Source: Lachnospiraceae bacterium
GTDB taxonomy: Bacteria > Bacillota > Clostridia > Lachnospirales > Lachnospiraceae
NCBI GenBank assembly: GCA_017513125.1
Contig: JAFWDI010000008.1
Location: 26,902 to 90,901 of the forward strand
Direction: 5' to 3'
DNA length: 64,000 nucleotides
The notes under the pieces are model-generated. The model saw nothing but the letters and a program-made list of their open reading frames with translations, did no database searches and had not been told where the DNA came from. Made by a program: the position numbers and the translations under genes. Shown here one piece after another: positions 1 through 14,264 of this stretch. Position 1 is the first letter of the stretch; each line of letters starts with the position of its first letter.

Positions 1-2988
<2,988 letters not shown>

Positions 2989-3068
2989 GGATCCCGCCGC
3001 GCCGGCCGGCGTGAGACCGGCGCACCGCGTCACCGAAAACCGTTCTGTCCATATATAAGGAGGGTAAC

Positions 3069-6000
3069 ATGCCCCAGACGATAGAGAAAAACAACGCCAT
3101 TAACTTCGACTCCATCCGCATCAGCCTGGCCAGCCCCGAGAAGATCCTCGAGTGGTCCCGCGGCGAGGTGAAGAAGCCGGAGACGATCAACTACCGCACG
3201 CTGAAGCCCGAGAAGGACGGCCTGTTCTGCGAGCGCATCTTCGGACCGAGCAAGGACTGGGAGTGCCACTGCGGAAAGTATAAGAAAGTTCATTATAAGG
3301 GCATCATCTGCGAGCGCTGCGGCGTCGAAGTCACGAAGGCGAACGTCCGCCGCGAGCGCATGGGCCACATCGCTCTCGCGACGCCCGTGTCGCACATCTG
3401 GTACTTCAAAGGCATTCCGAGCCGCATGGGCCTGATCCTCGACATCTCCCCGAAGGTGCTCGAGCGCGTGCTGTATTTCGCGAGCTACATCGTGCTGGAT
3501 CCGGGCGAGACCGATCTGGCTAAGAAGCAGGTCATGACCGAGCGCGAGTACCGCGAGGCCCGCGAGCAGTACGGACATAACGCGTTCCGCGCCGGCATGG
3601 GCGCGGAGGCCGTCCGCGAGCTCCTGGCAGAGATCGACCTTGACGACGAGTACGAGAAGCTGAAAGAGGAGATGGAGAACTCCTCCGGCCAGAAGCGCGC
3701 GCGCATCGTGAAGCGCCTCGGCGTCGTCGAAGCCTTTAAGAATTCCGGAAACCGCCCGGAGTGGATGGTCATGACCATCCTCCCGGTCATCCCTCCGGAT
3801 CTGAGACCCATGGTGCAGCTGGACGGCGGCCGTTTCGCGACCTCCGACCTGAACGATCTGTACCGCCGGATCATTAACCGCAATAACCGTCTGGCCCGCA
3901 TGCTGGAGATGGGCGCTCCGGACATCATCGTCCGGAATGAGAAGCGCATGCTCCAGGAGGCGGTCGACGCCCTGATCGACAACGGCCGCCGCGGCCGCCC
4001 CGTGACCGGTCCCGGAAACCGCTCCCTGAAGTCCCTCTCCGACATGCTGAAGGGTAAGCAGGGCCGCTTCCGCCAGAACCTTCTGGGTAAGCGCGTGGAC
4101 TACTCCGGCCGTTCCGTTATCGTCGTCGGACCTGAGCTGAAGATCTACCAGTGCGGTCTCCCCAAGGAGATGGCGCTCGAGCTCTTTAAGCCGTTCGTCA
4201 TGCGCGAGATCGTGAGCCGCAAGATGGCCCATAACATCAAGAGCGCGAAGAAGATGGTCGAGCGCATGGACCGCACGGTCTGGGATATCCTCGAGGACGT
4301 CATCCAAGAGCACCCGGTCATGCTGAACCGCGCGCCCACCCTGCACAGACTGGGCATCCAGGCGTTCGAGCCGATCCTGGTCGAAGGCAAGGCCATCAAG
4401 CTGCACCCGCTGGTCTGTACCGCGTTCAATGCAGACTTCGACGGAGACCAGATGGCGGTCCACCTGCCGCTGTCCGTGGAGGCGCAGGCCGAGTGCCGCT
4501 TCCTGATGCTCTCCCCGAATAACCTGCTGAAGCCTTCGGACGGCGGTCCCGTGACCGTTCCTACGCAGGATATGGTCCTGGGCATCTACTACCTGACCCA
4601 GGAGCGCCCCGGCGTGACCGGCGAAGGCAAGTACTTCCGGAACCTGAACGAGGCGATCCTGGCCCACGAGAACGGCATGTGCGACCTTCACGCGCGGATC
4701 CACGTCCGCATGAAGGGCACGGACGCCGAGGGGAACGCGGTCACCCGCATCGTCTCTTCGACGCTGGGCCGCTTCCTGTTCAATGAGATCCTGCCGCAGG
4801 ATCTGGGCTATGTTGACCGCAGCCTGCCCGGAAACGAGTGCGCGCTCGAGGTCGACTTTATGGTCGGAAAGAAGCAGCTGAAGACGCTGCTTGAGAACAT
4901 CATCAACATCCACGGCACGTTCAAGACCGCCGAGGTCCTGGACGACATCAAGGCCATGGGTTACCACTACTCGACGATCGCGGCCATGACCGTATCCATT
5001 TCGGATATGATCATTCCCGAGACGAAGGATGAGATCCTGGACGCCGCGCAGGCCGAAGTCGACGAGATCACGAAGAACTTCCGCCGCGGTCTGATCAATG
5101 AAGAGGAGCGCCACGAGGAAGTCATCCGTGTCTGGGAAGGCGCGGATAAGGCTCTGCTGAACGACCTGCTCGAAGGTCTGGACGCATATAATAACATCTA
5201 CATGATGGCCGACTCCGGCGCCCGTGGTTCGAACCAGCAGATCAAGCAGCTGGCCGGCATGCGAGGCCTGATGGCCGACACGACCGGTAAGACCATCGAG
5301 CTGCCGATCAAGTCGAACTTCCGTGAAGGTCTGGACGTTCTGGAGTATTTCATCTCCGCGCACGGCGCCAGAAAGGGTCTGTCCGACACCGCGCTTCGTA
5401 CCGCTGACTCGGGTTACCTGACCCGCCGTCTGGTCGACGTTTCGCAGCACGTGATCATCCGCGAGGACGACTGCTGCGAGGAGGGCGAGGAGATCCCTTA
5501 CATGGAGATCCGCGCGTTCCGCCTGCCCATTAAGGGCCAGGACGGAAAGATCAGCTATGAGCCGATCGAGATGCTCGACCAGCGCATCACCGGCAGAACG
5601 ATCGCCGAGACCATCGTCGATCCGGAGACCGGCGAGACCGTCTGCGAGGCGAACGAGCTGATCACGCCCGTGAAGGCGCCGAAGGTCATTGCCGCGCTGG
5701 AGAAGCTCGGACGCGAATCCGTGAAGATCCGCACGGTCCTGTCCTGCAGATCCAGAAAGGGCATCTGCGCGGCCTGCTACGGCGCGAACATGGCGACCGG
5801 CAGAGCGGTGCAGATGGGTGAAGCGGTCGGCATCATTGCCGCGCAGTCCATCGGCGAGCCCGGCACACAGCTGACCATGCGTACGTTCCACACCGGCGGC
5901 GTCGCTTCCGATCAGGATATCACTCAGGGTCTTCCCCGTGTCGAGGAGCTCTTCGAGGCCAGAAAGCCGAAGGGCCAGGCGCTCATCTGCGAGTTCGGCG

Positions 6001-7049
6001 GCACCGTGTCGATCAGCGACACGAAGAAGTCGAAAGAGGTGACCGTCACCGACTCCGAGGAGGGCAGAAGCAAGACCTACCTGATCCCTTACGGTTCGGA
6101 AGTCCTGGTGAAGGAAGGCGACGTCATCGAGGACGGCGCCCAGCTGACGAAGGGTTCGATCAACCCGCACGACATCCTGAAGATCAAGGGCGTGCGCTCC
6201 GTGCAGGACTACATGCTGCAGGAAGTGCAGCGCGTCTACCGTCTGCAGGGCGTAGAGATCAATGACAAGCACATCGAGATCATTGTCCGCCAGATGATGA
6301 TGAAGGTGAACATCGAGGATCCGGGCGACACCGAGTGGCTCCCGGGCGCGAGCGTGAACGTCCTGGATTACAATGACGTGAACGCGCAGATGGAAGCCGA
6401 AGGAAAGACCCCCGCGGACGGAAAGCAGGTCATCCTGGGCATCACGAAGGCTGCCCTGGCCACGAATTCCTTCCTGTCCGCCGCCTCCTTCCAGGAGACC
6501 ACGAAGGTCCTTACCGAGGCTGCGATCAACGGCCGCGTGGACCCGCTGCTGGGCATGAAGGAGAACGTCATCATCGGTAAGCTGATCCCTGCCGGCACCG
6601 GCATGAAGATCTACCGCGATCCGAAGCTCGACTGCGACGCGATGGTCGAAGTCCAGCTGGCCAGAAAGAAGGCCGAGATGGAGCGGAAGCGTCAGGAGGA
6701 AGAGGCCGCCAGACGCAGAGTGGCCGAGGAGGCCCGCGCGAAGAAAGCCGCGCAGGCTGCCGCCGAGTTCGAGGAAGCCTCTCCTGAGATGAGCCTGCTG
6801 AGGGCCATCGCGGGGGGCGACGCGGACTATGATGCGGAACAGTCTGATTTCCAGGATAACTGGGAAGAGGAAGGCCCCGACAGCGCCGAGCTGGAAGCAC
6901 TTGAGAATGAAGAGCCTTCGGACGCCGAGCTCGAAGCGATGAGCGCGGAAGAAGCTGACTCTGATGCGGACGGAGACGCCGGCATGGCAGACGGTCTGGA
7001 TGACCTCGGCATTGATGTTGACGGCGCTCTGGAGGATATTGACGACTGA
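3069..7049 (+). CDS. rpoC: RNA polymerase beta-prime subunit with long acidic C-terminal tail
   Basis: Largest RNA polymerase subunit, 1,326 residues, starting at an ATG 6 bp after AGGAGGG. The N-terminal zinc site (CHCG...CERCG, about residues 69-88), the active-site magnesium loop [12 protein letters not shown] (about residues 455-466), and the second Cys cluster ([13 protein letters not shown], about 895-908) are all present. After the conserved end (about residue 1,195) comes a charged Lys/Glu/Arg/Ala helix and then a strongly acidic tail of about 80 residues, rich in Asp and Glu. The tail is in frame and has the same codon habit as the rest. rpoC is followed 20 bp later by an aminotransferase rather than by rpsL/rpsG. 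Confidence 0.98.
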   Translation: MPQTIEKNNAINFDSIRISLASPEKILEWSRGEVKKPETINYRTLKPEKDGLFCERIFGPSKDWECHCGKYKKVHYKGIICERCGVEVTKANVRRERMGHIALATPVSHIWYFKGIPSRMGLILDISPKVLERVLYFASYIVLDPGETDLAKKQVMTEREYREAREQYGHNAFRAGMGAEAVRELLAEIDLDDEYEKLKEEMENSSGQKRARIVKRLGVVEAFKNSGNRPEWMVMTILPVIPPDLRPMVQLDGGRFATSDLNDLYRRIINRNNRLARMLEMGAPDIIVRNEKRMLQEAVDALIDNGRRGRPVTGPGNRSLKSLSDMLKGKQGRFRQNLLGKRVDYSGRSVIVVGPELKIYQCGLPKEMALELFKPFVMREIVSRKMAHNIKSAKKMVERMDRTVWDILEDVIQEHPVMLNRAPTLHRLGIQAFEPILVEGKAIKLHPLVCTAFNADFDGDQMAVHLPLSVEAQAECRFLMLSPNNLLKPSDGGPVTVPTQDMVLGIYYLTQERPGVTGEGKYFRNLNEAILAHENGMCDLHARIHVRMKGTDAEGNAVTRIVSSTLGRFLFNEILPQDLGYVDRSLPGNECALEVDFMVGKKQLKTLLENIINIHGTFKTAEVLDDIKAMGYHYSTIAAMTVSISDMIIPETKDEILDAAQAEVDEITKNFRRGLINEEERHEEVIRVWEGADKALLNDLLEGLDAYNNIYMMADSGARGSNQQIKQLAGMRGLMADTTGKTIELPIKSNFREGLDVLEYFISAHGARKGLSDTALRTADSGYLTRRLVDVSQHVIIREDDCCEEGEEIPYMEIRAFRLPIKGQDGKISYEPIEMLDQRITGRTIAETIVDPETGETVCEANELITPVKAPKVIAALEKLGRESVKIRTVLSCRSRKGICAACYGANMATGRAVQMGEAVGIIAAQSIGEPGTQLTMRTFHTGGVASDQDITQGLPRVEELFEARKPKGQALICEFGGTVSISDTKKSKEVTVTDSEEGRSKTYLIPYGSEVLVKEGDVIEDGAQLTKGSINPHDILKIKGVRSVQDYMLQEVQRVYRLQGVEINDKHIEIIVRQMMMKVNIEDPGDTEWLPGASVNVLDYNDVNAQMEAEGKTPADGKQVILGITKAALATNSFLSAASFQETTKVLTEAAINGRVDPLLGMKENVIIGKLIPAGTGMKIYRDPKLDCDAMVEVQLARKKAEMERKRQEEEAARRRVAEEARAKKAAQAAAEFEEASPEMSLLRAIAGGDADYDAEQSDFQDNWEEEGPDSAELEALENEEPSDAELEAMSAEEADSDADGDAGMADGLDDLGIDVDGALEDIDD

Positions 7050-7069
7050 CGGACAAAGGGAGGCTGACA

Positions 7070-8287
7070 GTGAGTAAACTCGTTACCGCATCCAGACTGG
7101 ATAACGTTAATTATGACATCCGCGGAAAGGTCCAGCAGGAAGCGAACCACATGATCGCGGAAGGGATCGATGTCCTGAAGCTGAACATCGGTAATCCCGC
7201 CGCGTTCCAGATGTGGGCGCCCCCGCACACGCATGACGCGATCCGCGAACATCTGCAGGAGGCCGAGGGTTACTCGGACTCCCGGGGACTGCTCGTGGCA
7301 CGCCAGGCGGTGGCGGACTACTGCGTGAAGAGAAAAAGGATCGAAGGCGTGACCGCTGACGACGTCTTCATGGGGAACGGCGTCAGTGAGCTGATCCAGA
7401 TGACTCTGACCGCGCTCCTGAACAAGGGCGACGAGGTCCTGATCCCGAGCCCGGACTATCCGCTTTGGACCGCCTGCGTCATTCTCGAGCAGGGCACCCC
7501 GGTCTACTACGCCTGCGACGAGGAGTCGGACTGGAACCCGGACATCGCGGACATCCGCCGGAAGATCACGGATAAGACCAGGGCGATCGTCCTGATCAAC
7601 CCGAACAACCCCACCGGCGCGATCTATGACGACGAAGCGCTGAAAGAGATCGCGCAGATCGCGCGCGAGCATGACCTGATCATCCTCTCGGATGAGACGT
7701 ATGACCGCGTGATCATGGACGGTCTTCCCCACACGTCGATCGCGGCGCTGGCCCCCGACGTGGTGACGCTGACCTTTAACGGCCTTTCGAAGTCGCACCG
7801 TCTGTGCGGCTACCGTGTGGGCTGGGTGGTCGTGTGCGGTCCGAAGGAAGGCACGGAGGAATTCCGCGAGGGCCTGTATCTGCTCGCGTCCATGCGCCTG
7901 TGCGCGAACGTGAATGGACAGTACGTGGTGCCGGATGCGCTCGCTGACGAGGGACCGGATCCGGTCATGATGCCCGGCGGCAGGGCCTGGGAGCAGCGCA
8001 ACGCCATCTGGGAGTCGATCAATGAGATCCCCGGCGTCAGCGCGGTGAAACCGAAGGCGACCTTCTACATCTTCCCGAAGATCGACCTGAAGAAATACCC
8101 GATCCATGACGACGAGCAGTTCGCACTGGATTTCCTTCATCAGAAGCACATCCTGGTCGTAAACGGCACCGGCTTCAACTGGCCCGAGCATGACCACTTC
8201 CGGATCGTGTTCCTGGCCGAAGCGGAGAAGCTTCGCTACGCGGCGCGCGAGCTGGGGGATTTCCTGGAGGGATATCATCAGGATTGA
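7070..8287 (+). CDS. PLP-dependent class I aminotransferase (AlaA-type, alanine-forming)
   Basis: Fold-type I aminotransferase of 405 residues. It starts at GTG (7070), 6 bp after a GGGAGG site, and ends TGA. Visible motifs are NPNNPTGAIYDDE (about residues 180-192, cofactor/substrate Asn), SDETYDRV (about 205, PLP Asp/Tyr) and the Schiff-base Lys in FNGLSKSHRLCGYRVGW (about residues 240-256). Overall similarity is to the alanine-synthesising AlaA/AlaT group (pyruvate-glutamate), judged from the full-length pattern; the exact substrate is inference. It lies only 20 bp after rpoC with no visible terminator between, so it may be co-transcribed with RNA polymerase genes, which is not a common arrangement. 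Confidence 0.9.
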   Translation: MSKLVTASRLDNVNYDIRGKVQQEANHMIAEGIDVLKLNIGNPAAFQMWAPPHTHDAIREHLQEAEGYSDSRGLLVARQAVADYCVKRKRIEGVTADDVFMGNGVSELIQMTLTALLNKGDEVLIPSPDYPLWTACVILEQGTPVYYACDEESDWNPDIADIRRKITDKTRAIVLINPNNPTGAIYDDEALKEIAQIAREHDLIILSDETYDRVIMDGLPHTSIAALAPDVVTLTFNGLSKSHRLCGYRVGWVVVCGPKEGTEEFREGLYLLASMRLCANVNGQYVVPDALADEGPDPVMMPGGRAWEQRNAIWESINEIPGVSAVKPKATFYIFPKIDLKKYPIHDDEQFALDFLHQKHILVVNGTGFNWPEHDHFRIVFLAEAEKLRYAARELGDFLEGYHQD

Positions 8288-8292
8288 GAAAA

Positions 8293-8306
8293 ATAACATG
8301 CGTTAT
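8293..8306. promoter_or_regulatory. 14-bp palindrome ATAACANNYGTTAT, Crp/Fnr-like box 1
   Basis: ATAACATGCGTTAT, extended by A/T on both sides to a perfect 16-bp palindrome with a self-complementary TGCA-like centre. It sits about 72 bp upstream of the probable transcription start of the next gene pair (-10 at 8360), a distance that would suit an activator of the Crp/Fnr family. The same 5-4-5 pattern recurs at 20971 and 39877, and a Crp-family regulator is encoded at 40639-41379. Function is inferred. Confidence 0.5.
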
Positions 8307-8308
8307 TG

Positions 8309-8335
8309 AACCTGCCGGGGCTTCCCCGGCAGGTT
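8309..8335 (+). terminator. Perfect 12-bp hairpin after the aminotransferase
   Basis: AACCTGCCGGGG (8309-8320), loop CTT, CCCCGGCAGGTT (8324-8335). The stem is very stable but is not followed by a T-run, so it could be a terminator needing no U-tract, a 3'-end stabiliser or part of the adjacent regulatory region. Confidence 0.5.
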
Positions 8336-8356
8336 CGTGCATTCTGAAGGGATCGG

Positions 8357-8365
8357 TGCTATAGT
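8357..8365 (+). promoter_or_regulatory. Extended -10 promoter for the DUF1653-like gene pair
   Basis: TGC-TATAGT, with the -10 hexamer at 8360-8365. No good -35 hexamer is seen at the right distance, as expected for an extended -10 promoter or for one needing an activator at the upstream palindrome. Confidence 0.55.
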
Positions 8366-8397
8366 AGAGGACAGATCCCTGAAAGAGAGGCTGGAGA

Positions 8398-9063
8398 ATG
8401 AGCGACATGAAAAGACCCGCAGAAGGTGAGATCTGGACCGGACCGGGCGGAGTGCGTTTCGCGGTGCTGGTAAACGCCGAACACTTCGTGACCGCGGATC
8501 CGCTGGTGGTATACCGCGAGGTGACCGCGGAAGGAGCGGCCGACGCGGAAAAGCCCGCGTATGTCTGCACGCTCGAGGCGTTTCTCGAGTTTATGCGTCC
8601 GACCGGGAAGCGCATGGCTGCGGCCGCGGCGGATGCGGCGCGGCCGGCGGAGGTGCGCAGCGGCGCGGACCGGACTGCCGCGGACGCGGGAACCGCTTCG
8701 CGGGGAGCCGCCCCCGCGCCCGAAAAGATCCTGACGCCGGAGCAGGCCGCCTTCCGTGACGCGGTCTTCAGCCGCGGAGCTGCCCGGAAGGATGCGGCTC
8801 CGGAAGAGGAGGGCGAAGGCGTCCCGTTCTCGGAAGAGGAGTTCATGAAGAGTTTCTTCGCGGCCGCGGGCTCGGACGAGCAGATCGCCATCATTAACGA
8901 GAACTGGCGGAGCCTCACTGACCGTATCGTGGATAATATCTGCATCGTTCTGGATCTGTCCGTGCGGCAGGGGAGCATTGACGACAGGCTCATCGACCTG
9001 ACCGGCTGCCTCCGCACGAAGAGCCGGTTCGAGGGCCAGCGAGGACGCCTGCGCGGCGAATGA
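8398..9063 (+). CDS. DUF1653-like N-terminal domain with Ala-rich linker
   Basis: A 221-residue protein preceded by GAGAGGCTGGAGA. Residues about 10-65 (GEIWTGPGGVRFAVL...PLVVYRE...YVCTLEAFLEFM) look like the short DUF1653 fold, which carries the PLVVYR signature; the similarity is by eye. A low-complexity Ala/Arg/Asp linker follows (about 70-115). The C-terminal part (about 135-221) is acidic then helical and is not recognised. No signal peptide or membrane segment is visible, so it is probably cytoplasmic. The stop overlaps the start of the next gene (ATGA), pointing to translational coupling. Function unknown. Confidence 0.75.
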   Translation: MSDMKRPAEGEIWTGPGGVRFAVLVNAEHFVTADPLVVYREVTAEGAADAEKPAYVCTLEAFLEFMRPTGKRMAAAAADAARPAEVRSGADRTAADAGTASRGAAPAPEKILTPEQAAFRDAVFSRGAARKDAAPEEEGEGVPFSEEEFMKSFFAAAGSDEQIAIINENWRSLTDRIVDNICIVLDLSVRQGSIDDRLIDLTGCLRTKSRFEGQRGRLRGE

Positions 9064-9710
9064 GAGATATGCTGTACGACTGGCTGAAAGAACATTTTCA
9101 TGAAAACGAGCCGATCCTGATCGAGGAGATCGCCCCGGAGGACCTTTCCGAGGTCGAAGTGCGCCATGAGATGAAGCGCCTCTGCTCGATGGGACTGGTC
9201 TGCCGGTATGACGCCGGGCTGTTTTTTCTGCCGCCGGAAGGCCTCACGCGCCAGGTGGTGCGCCCGCCCCGTTCGCTGTTCGCCGAGAAGAAGTTCATGC
9301 TCGACGCCGGACAGCCGTGCGGCTACATTTCCGGGAAGGCGTTCGCCGCGGAAGCCGGGCTCATGAAGCGCCCGCTGACGGTCATCGAGATTGTGACGAA
9401 TAAAGAACACAGACCGCACCGCGAGACCTCGCTCGGCGGACAGATCTATCTGCTGCGCCGGCCGGCGGTCCTGGTGAACGCGGAGAACCGCGATGTCCTG
9501 CAGCTTCTCGATCTGATCCGCGACATGGACGACGTGACGGATCTGAGTCCGGAGGAGACCGCCGAGAGGATACGCGCGCTCGCCCGGCGCCGGAACGCCG
9601 CGTTCGCCGACGCGGAGCCTTATCTGGAGTATTATCCCGACCGCATCTGGAAAAACCTGTACCGCTGCGGCCTGCTGATCGGAGCCGGCGGCCCTGCCGG
9701 GCGGATATGA
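9060..9710 (+). CDS. DUF6088/AbiEi-like winged-helix protein
   Basis: A 216-residue protein starting at the ATG that overlaps the upstream stop; a second ATG nine bases later is an alternative. The N-terminal 60 residues read as a winged helix (EVRHEMKRLCSMGLVCRYDAGLFFLP), followed by SGKAFAAEAGLMKRPLTVIEIVTNKE, which resembles the DUF6088/AbiEi antitoxin-type region where a helix-turn-helix precedes a YxSGxxAL...VIEIVTN block. No nucleotidyltransferase toxin partner of the AbiEii type lies next to it; its neighbour is the DUF1653-like gene. Regulatory or antitoxin-like function is inference. Confidence 0.7.
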   Translation: MRDMLYDWLKEHFHENEPILIEEIAPEDLSEVEVRHEMKRLCSMGLVCRYDAGLFFLPPEGLTRQVVRPPRSLFAEKKFMLDAGQPCGYISGKAFAAEAGLMKRPLTVIEIVTNKEHRPHRETSLGGQIYLLRRPAVLVNAENRDVLQLLDLIRDMDDVTDLSPEETAERIRALARRRNAAFADAEPYLEYYPDRIWKNLYRCGLLIGAGGPAGRI

Positions 9711-9751
9711 ACTGGTCGGAGCGCTCCGACAGAGAGAAAGGAAGTATACCC

Positions 9752-11167
9752 GTGAGAAAAACGAAGATCATCGGCACCATCGGCCCCGCCAGCGAGGATC
9801 CGGCCGTTTTCCGGGCCATGTGCCTGGAGGGCCTGAATGTGGCGCGCCTGAATTTTTCCCACGGCACTCACGAGGACCATCTGAAGAAGATCCGAATGAT
9901 AAAGGCCGTGCGGGAGGAACTCGGTCTTCCCGTAGCGATCATGCTGGACACGAAAGGTCCGGAATACCGGATCGGCACCTTCCGGAACGGCGGGATCAAG
10001 CTGAAGGACGGAGACCCGTTCGTCTTCACGGCCCGCGAGGTCGAAGGAGACGGGCACATCGTCTCCGTCAGTTATAAAGGACTCACGGATGAGCTGTCCG
10101 CGGGAGACCGTATTCTCGTGAATGACGGCCTGGTCATTTTTGAGGTCGAGGAGATCGCGGGCACCGACATCCGCTGCCGGGTGATCACGGGCGGCCCCCT
10201 GACCGACCGGAAGAGTATGAGTTTCCCGGGAAAGGTCCTGAAACAGCCCTTCCTCAGCGAGCAGGATAAGGCGGACCTTCTGTTCGGCATCGAAAACGGC
10301 GTGGACTTCATCGCCGCGTCGTTCGTGTCGTGCAGGCAGGACATGCTGGACATGAAAGCGTTTCTGCGGGAGCACGGCGGTGAAAACATCGACGTGATCG
10401 CGAAGATCGAGAACCGGTCCGGCGTGGATGAGATCGACGGCATTTGTTCCGCGTGCGAAGGCATCATGGTGGCGCGCGGCGATCTGGGCGTCGAGGTTCC
10501 GTTCGTGGAGCTCCCCGCCATTCAGAAGTATCTGATCACGAAATGCCGCCTGCTCGGAAAGCGCGTGATCACCGCGACCGAGATGCTGGAAAGCATGATC
10601 GGGAAGCCCCGGCCTACGCGGGCGGAGATCAGCGACGTGGCCAATGCCGTGTACGACGGCACGTCCGCCGTCATGCTTTCCGGCGAGACCGCTTCGGGCC
10701 AATATCCGGTGGACGCCGTGCGGGTCATGGGCGAGATCGCGGAGGAGACGGAGCGGAACATCGATTACGAGGAACGCTTCCGCAGGGAACACTTCGTTAT
10801 CCGGGACCGAGTGGACGCCATATCTCACGCGGCGTGCACGATGGCGATCGATCTGAAAGCCAGCGCGGTGGCGGTCACCTCGCTCAGCGGCCTGACCGTC
10901 CGGATGGTCTCGCGTTTCCGCGCGCCCATTCCCATCGTGGGCCTGGCGACCAGCCGCGAGACCTGGTATAAACTGGCGCTGTCCTGGGGCGTCATTCCGG
11001 TGATGACGGAACAGTTTCCCAGCATGGACGTGCTGATCTATTACGCGGTCCGCGCTGCGCGGGATACGCTGGATCTGCAGAAAGGCGACACGATCGTTTT
11101 TACCGGCGGCGATACCAGCGGGACCAGCGGAAACACGAATATTCTGCGAATCGAGACGATTCCGTAA
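9752..11167 (+). CDS. pyk: Pyruvate kinase
   Basis: Converts phosphoenolpyruvate and ADP to pyruvate and ATP in glycolysis. I chose the GTG at 9752 because AGAAAGGAAG lies just upstream and the protein then begins RKTKIIGTIGPAS, the normal pyruvate kinase N-terminus; an in-frame ATG at 9707 would overlap the previous gene and add 15 unrelated residues. The 471-residue product carries LNFSHGTHEDH, MLDTKGPEYR, KIENRSGVDEID, the family signature around MVARGDLGVEVPF and ITATEMLESM, plus the allosteric C-terminal domain. It lacks the extra PEP-utiliser domain found in some Bacillota enzymes. A strong terminator follows. Confidence 0.95.
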   Translation: MRKTKIIGTIGPASEDPAVFRAMCLEGLNVARLNFSHGTHEDHLKKIRMIKAVREELGLPVAIMLDTKGPEYRIGTFRNGGIKLKDGDPFVFTAREVEGDGHIVSVSYKGLTDELSAGDRILVNDGLVIFEVEEIAGTDIRCRVITGGPLTDRKSMSFPGKVLKQPFLSEQDKADLLFGIENGVDFIAASFVSCRQDMLDMKAFLREHGGENIDVIAKIENRSGVDEIDGICSACEGIMVARGDLGVEVPFVELPAIQKYLITKCRLLGKRVITATEMLESMIGKPRPTRAEISDVANAVYDGTSAVMLSGETASGQYPVDAVRVMGEIAEETERNIDYEERFRREHFVIRDRVDAISHAACTMAIDLKASAVAVTSLSGLTVRMVSRFRAPIPIVGLATSRETWYKLALSWGVIPVMTEQFPSMDVLIYYAVRAARDTLDLQKGDTIVFTGGDTSGTSGNTNILRIETIP

Positions 11168-11246
11168 ATGCGCCCGAGAAGGCGGGACCGCCGGCGGGCG
11201 CGGCCGCGGGACCGGCGGATAAGTGCATGATGAGTGTGTGAAAGAG

Positions 11247-11288
11247 CGTTCCTTTCTCTTCCCTTCGCGGGAGAAAGGAACGTTTTTT
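11247..11288 (+). terminator. Rho-independent terminator after pyk
   Basis: Perfect 12-bp stem CGTTCCTTTCTC (11247-11258) with GAGAAAGGAACG (11271-11282), followed by TTTTTT. It separates pyk from clpB. Confidence 0.9.
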
Positions 11289-11305
11289 AAAATGTGAGGA
11301 AAGGC

Positions 11306-11333
11306 TTGACATTGCCTGTTTGCGTGTTATAGT
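11306..11333 (+). promoter_or_regulatory. clpB promoter
   Basis: TTGACA at 11306-11311 and TATAGT at 11328-11333 with a 16-bp spacer, a housekeeping sigma-factor promoter. The start would fall near 11340, giving an 84-nt leader. I see no CIRCE or CtsR operator. Confidence 0.8.
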
Positions 11334-11350
11334 ACAGATAGAACACTAAA

Positions 11351-11410
11351 AGGAGGAAGTCTACCCGGGGCCGCGCGAAGCGGACCTGCCGGAGCGGCAG
11401 GCACACCGGG
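11351..11410 (+). promoter_or_regulatory. Structured clpB leader with displaced Shine-Dalgarno
   Basis: A strong AGGAGG lies at 11351-11356, but no start codon follows it at normal distance and there is no in-frame start before 11424. Between them is a potential three-way junction: CCCGG (11364-11368) pairs with CCGGG (11406-11410), enclosing hairpins CCGC/GCGG (11371-11383) and CCTGCC/GGCAGG (11385-11401). Folding would bring the AGGAGG to about 20 nt from the ATG. The pairing is visible; a role in heat-responsive translation is inference. Confidence 0.5.
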
Positions 11411-11423
11411 CGGGCGAAAGCAC

Positions 11424-14012
<2,589 letters not shown>

Positions 14013-14051
14013 CGGCGAAGGACCCGCGCCGGGAGCTGAGATAAGATGACG

Positions 14052-14096
14052 GCCCGCCCTGTTCTTTTGCGGAACAGGACGGGCTTTGTGCATTTT
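14052..14096 (+). terminator. Terminator after clpB
   Basis: Stem GCCCGCCCTGTTC (14052-14064) with GAACAGGACGGGC (14072-14084), one C-A mismatch, then TTTGTGCATTTT. Confidence 0.8.
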
Positions 14097-14098
14097 AA

Positions 14099-14122
14099 TG
14101 AACAAAAACGAAAACATGTTCA
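14099..14122. promoter_or_regulatory. Operator site 1, TGAACA-N12-TGTTCA
   Basis: Inverted 6-bp arms separated by 12 bp, immediately upstream of the -35 of the transporter promoter. Same arm sequence and spacing as the sites at 14169 and 15954. Probably a binding site for a dimeric regulator not encoded in this window. Confidence 0.7.
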
Positions 14123-14129
14123 GAAACTG

Positions 14130-14157
14130 TTGACAATGCCGGGCCCGGGAGTATAAT
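14130..14157 (+). promoter_or_regulatory. Promoter of the ABC-transporter binding-protein gene
   Basis: TTGACA (14130-14135), 16-bp spacer, TATAAT (14152-14157): a near-consensus promoter bracketed by two copies of the same palindrome, which suggests repression. Confidence 0.85.
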
Positions 14158-14168
14158 GGCGGTATTGA

Positions 14169-14192
14169 CGAACAAAAGATAAAAAATGTTCG
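14169..14192. promoter_or_regulatory. Operator site 2, CGAACA-N12-TGTTCG
   Basis: Inverted arms with 12-bp spacing just downstream of the transcription start expected from the TATAAT at 14152, a position where a bound repressor would block elongation or open-complex formation. Confidence 0.7.
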
Positions 14193-14264
14193 ATAACAGA
14201 CTGATTTTGAAGTTTGACCCGCATTTGCGGCGGGAATGACCCCGTTGGAAAAGGAGATCACAGG

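Noticed and set aside
3030..6272. A 1,080-codon open frame antisense to rpoC, and a 1,303-codon one antisense to clpB and the binding-protein gene (11841-15752)
   Set aside because: High GC and the codon habit of the sense genes keep antisense frames open; the products are low-complexity (Asp/His/Arg/Leu-rich), span unrelated genes and terminators, and have no family features.
9707..9751. Upstream ATG as the pyk start
   Set aside because: It overlaps the previous gene, lacks a ribosome-binding site and adds 15 residues not found in pyruvate kinases; GTG 9752 has both site and normal N-terminus.
14169..14192. LexA/SOS box reading of the GAACA..TGTTC palindromes
   Set aside because: The known Gram-positive box has arms separated by about 4 bp; here the gap is 12 bp in all three copies and the genes are transporters.
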